From NCBI GenBank assembly GCA_947472995.1, contig CANJBO010000011.1, forward strand, positions 1 through 53,330: DNA of 53,330 nucleotides, in the 5' to 3' direction. Under the pieces are notes generated by a model that ran no database searches, was not told the DNA's origin, and saw nothing but the letters and a program-made list of their open reading frames with translations. A program made the position numbers and the translations under genes. Positions 52,456 through 53,330 of the stretch are shown one piece after another. Each line of letters opens with the position of its first letter. Position 1 is the stretch's first letter. This DNA comes from Chloroflexota bacterium (GTDB lineage Bacteria > Chloroflexota > Dehalococcoidia > UBA2979).

Positions 52456-52493
52456 GCCCGCAGGTCTGCGCGGCCGGCGCGGGTATCCCGCGC
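52456..52493 (+). repeat. Dispersed hairpin repeat, copy D
   Basis: GCCCGCAGGTCTG, 8 nt and GCGCGGG-TAT-CCCGCGC. It lies between the convergent DUF1461-like and FmdB genes and has the same hairpin arms as copy A. Confidence 0.75.
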
Positions 52494-52516
52494 ATCGAGG
52501 CCGCCGAAACTCGTCG

Positions 52517-52795
52517 CTAGAAATCGTCGTCCCAGTTGTTCACGCCGCCGTGATCGCCACCGTGGTTGTGACTGCCGCCGAAATCCGCGCCGTCGAGGAA
52601 GTCCTCGGGCTCGCCGTCGCCCATCGCGGCGTTCGGGCGCACACCGCCGATCACGCCGAACTTCTGCACGACCATCCGTGTCGTGCTCTTCGACTTGCAC
52701 GAGGGGCACGGAGCCGCCTCGTCGCGCGCGGGAATGCTCCGGCGCAACTCGAAGAGGTTGCTGCACTTCTTGCACTTGTACTCGTAGGTCGGCAT
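52517..52795 (-). CDS. FmdB-family zinc ribbon protein
   Basis: The 92-aa protein begins MPTYEYKCKKCSNLFELRRS, the FmdB signature, with the second Cys pair in APCPSCKSKSTTRMV. The tail is Gly/His/Asp/Asn-rich (GGSHNHGGDHGG) and may bind metal. The ATG at 52795 has GAGG upstream; the start at 52825 is less likely. FmdB proteins are putative regulators with a zinc ribbon and the role is not well known. It precedes no obvious partner. Confidence 0.88.
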   Translation of the reverse strand: MPTYEYKCKKCSNLFELRRSIPARDEAAPCPSCKSKSTTRMVVQKFGVIGGVRPNAAMGDGEPEDFLDGADFGGSHNHGGDHGGVNNWDDDF

Positions 52796-52825
52796 TGGTC
52801 GGTCCTCGTGAATCGTCTCGCTCAA

Positions 52826-52853
52826 CGGGCCTCCCGATCGCCCGGGAGGCCCG
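52826..52853. terminator. Hairpin terminator of the sigma factor gene
   Basis: CGGGCCTCCC and GGGAGGCCCG form a 10-bp stem with an 8-nt loop. It lies just after the stop of the sigma gene on the minus strand and before the FmdB start; TTGAG follows on the minus strand. Confidence 0.7.
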
Positions 52854-52880
52854 CAGATGTTGCTGTCGAAGACGCCTCGA

Positions 52881-53330
<450 letters not shown>

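Overview
The window is high-GC, densely coded bacterial chromosome with frequent GTG and TTG starts and many 4-nt gene overlaps. The gene mix (PyrR-led pyr operon, BTAD regulator, DUF6458-like and DUF1461/TIGR01906-like membrane proteins, PAC2 protein, FmdB zinc ribbon, M50-CBS protease, TANNNT promoters) fits Chloroflexota, perhaps Dehalococcoidia-like. An actinobacterial relative cannot be excluded from sequence reading alone. No phage, IS element, CRISPR array or plasmid function was seen.

Region 1 (1-11.1 kb). The 3' part of a NYN/LabA-like gene is followed by a minus-strand pyrimidine operon in the order pyrR-pyrB-pyrC-carA-(2H-like protein)-carB-HAD phosphatase-pyrK-small membrane protein. 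Most junctions are 4-nt stop/start overlaps. The leader carries a promoter, a PyrR-binding hairpin next to a Shine-Dalgarno sequence, a 54-codon leader ORF whose stop overlaps the pyrR start, and an intrinsic terminator inside that ORF.

Region 2 (11.1-31 kb) is housekeeping. It holds a PAC2 protein, a lone receiver, UppP, an exported protein, a CoA-transferase with a thioesterase-like protein, an alpha/beta hydrolase, tRNA-Asn, -Gln and -Leu, two thioredoxin-fold lipoproteins, an M16 peptidase pair (one active, one inactive), a PAS-PAS-GGDEF-EAL protein, a small-molecule kinase, an ABC-F ATPase, a GFO/IDH/MocA oxidoreductase and an exported SH3b/3D-domain protein.

Region 3 (31-44 kb) looks more accessory. 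It contains mostly single genes, longer intergenic stretches, a PAS-only protein, a BTAD regulator with a small downstream protein, two unrelated molybdenum enzymes, an LLM flavin oxidoreductase, a B-box-like 55-aa zinc protein, a histidine-kinase pseudogene and a very short promoter-to-terminator unit.

Region 4 (44-53.3 kb) returns to core genes: tRNA-Phe, a DRTGG protein, an M50-CBS intramembrane protease, PcrA/UvrD helicase, a zinc-ribbon membrane protein, a thioredoxin-family protein, a frameshifted VOC gene, MazG, a DUF1461-like protein, FmdB and the C-terminal half of the primary sigma factor.

Two whole-window patterns stand out. First, at least a dozen genes have a TANNNT -10 box ending 6-7 nt before the start codon, as expected for leaderless mRNAs. 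One divergent pair shares a palindromic AGTATACT. Second, an intergenic repeat (CCCGCAGGTCTG arm plus a hairpin with a GGGTATCCC apex) occurs four times.
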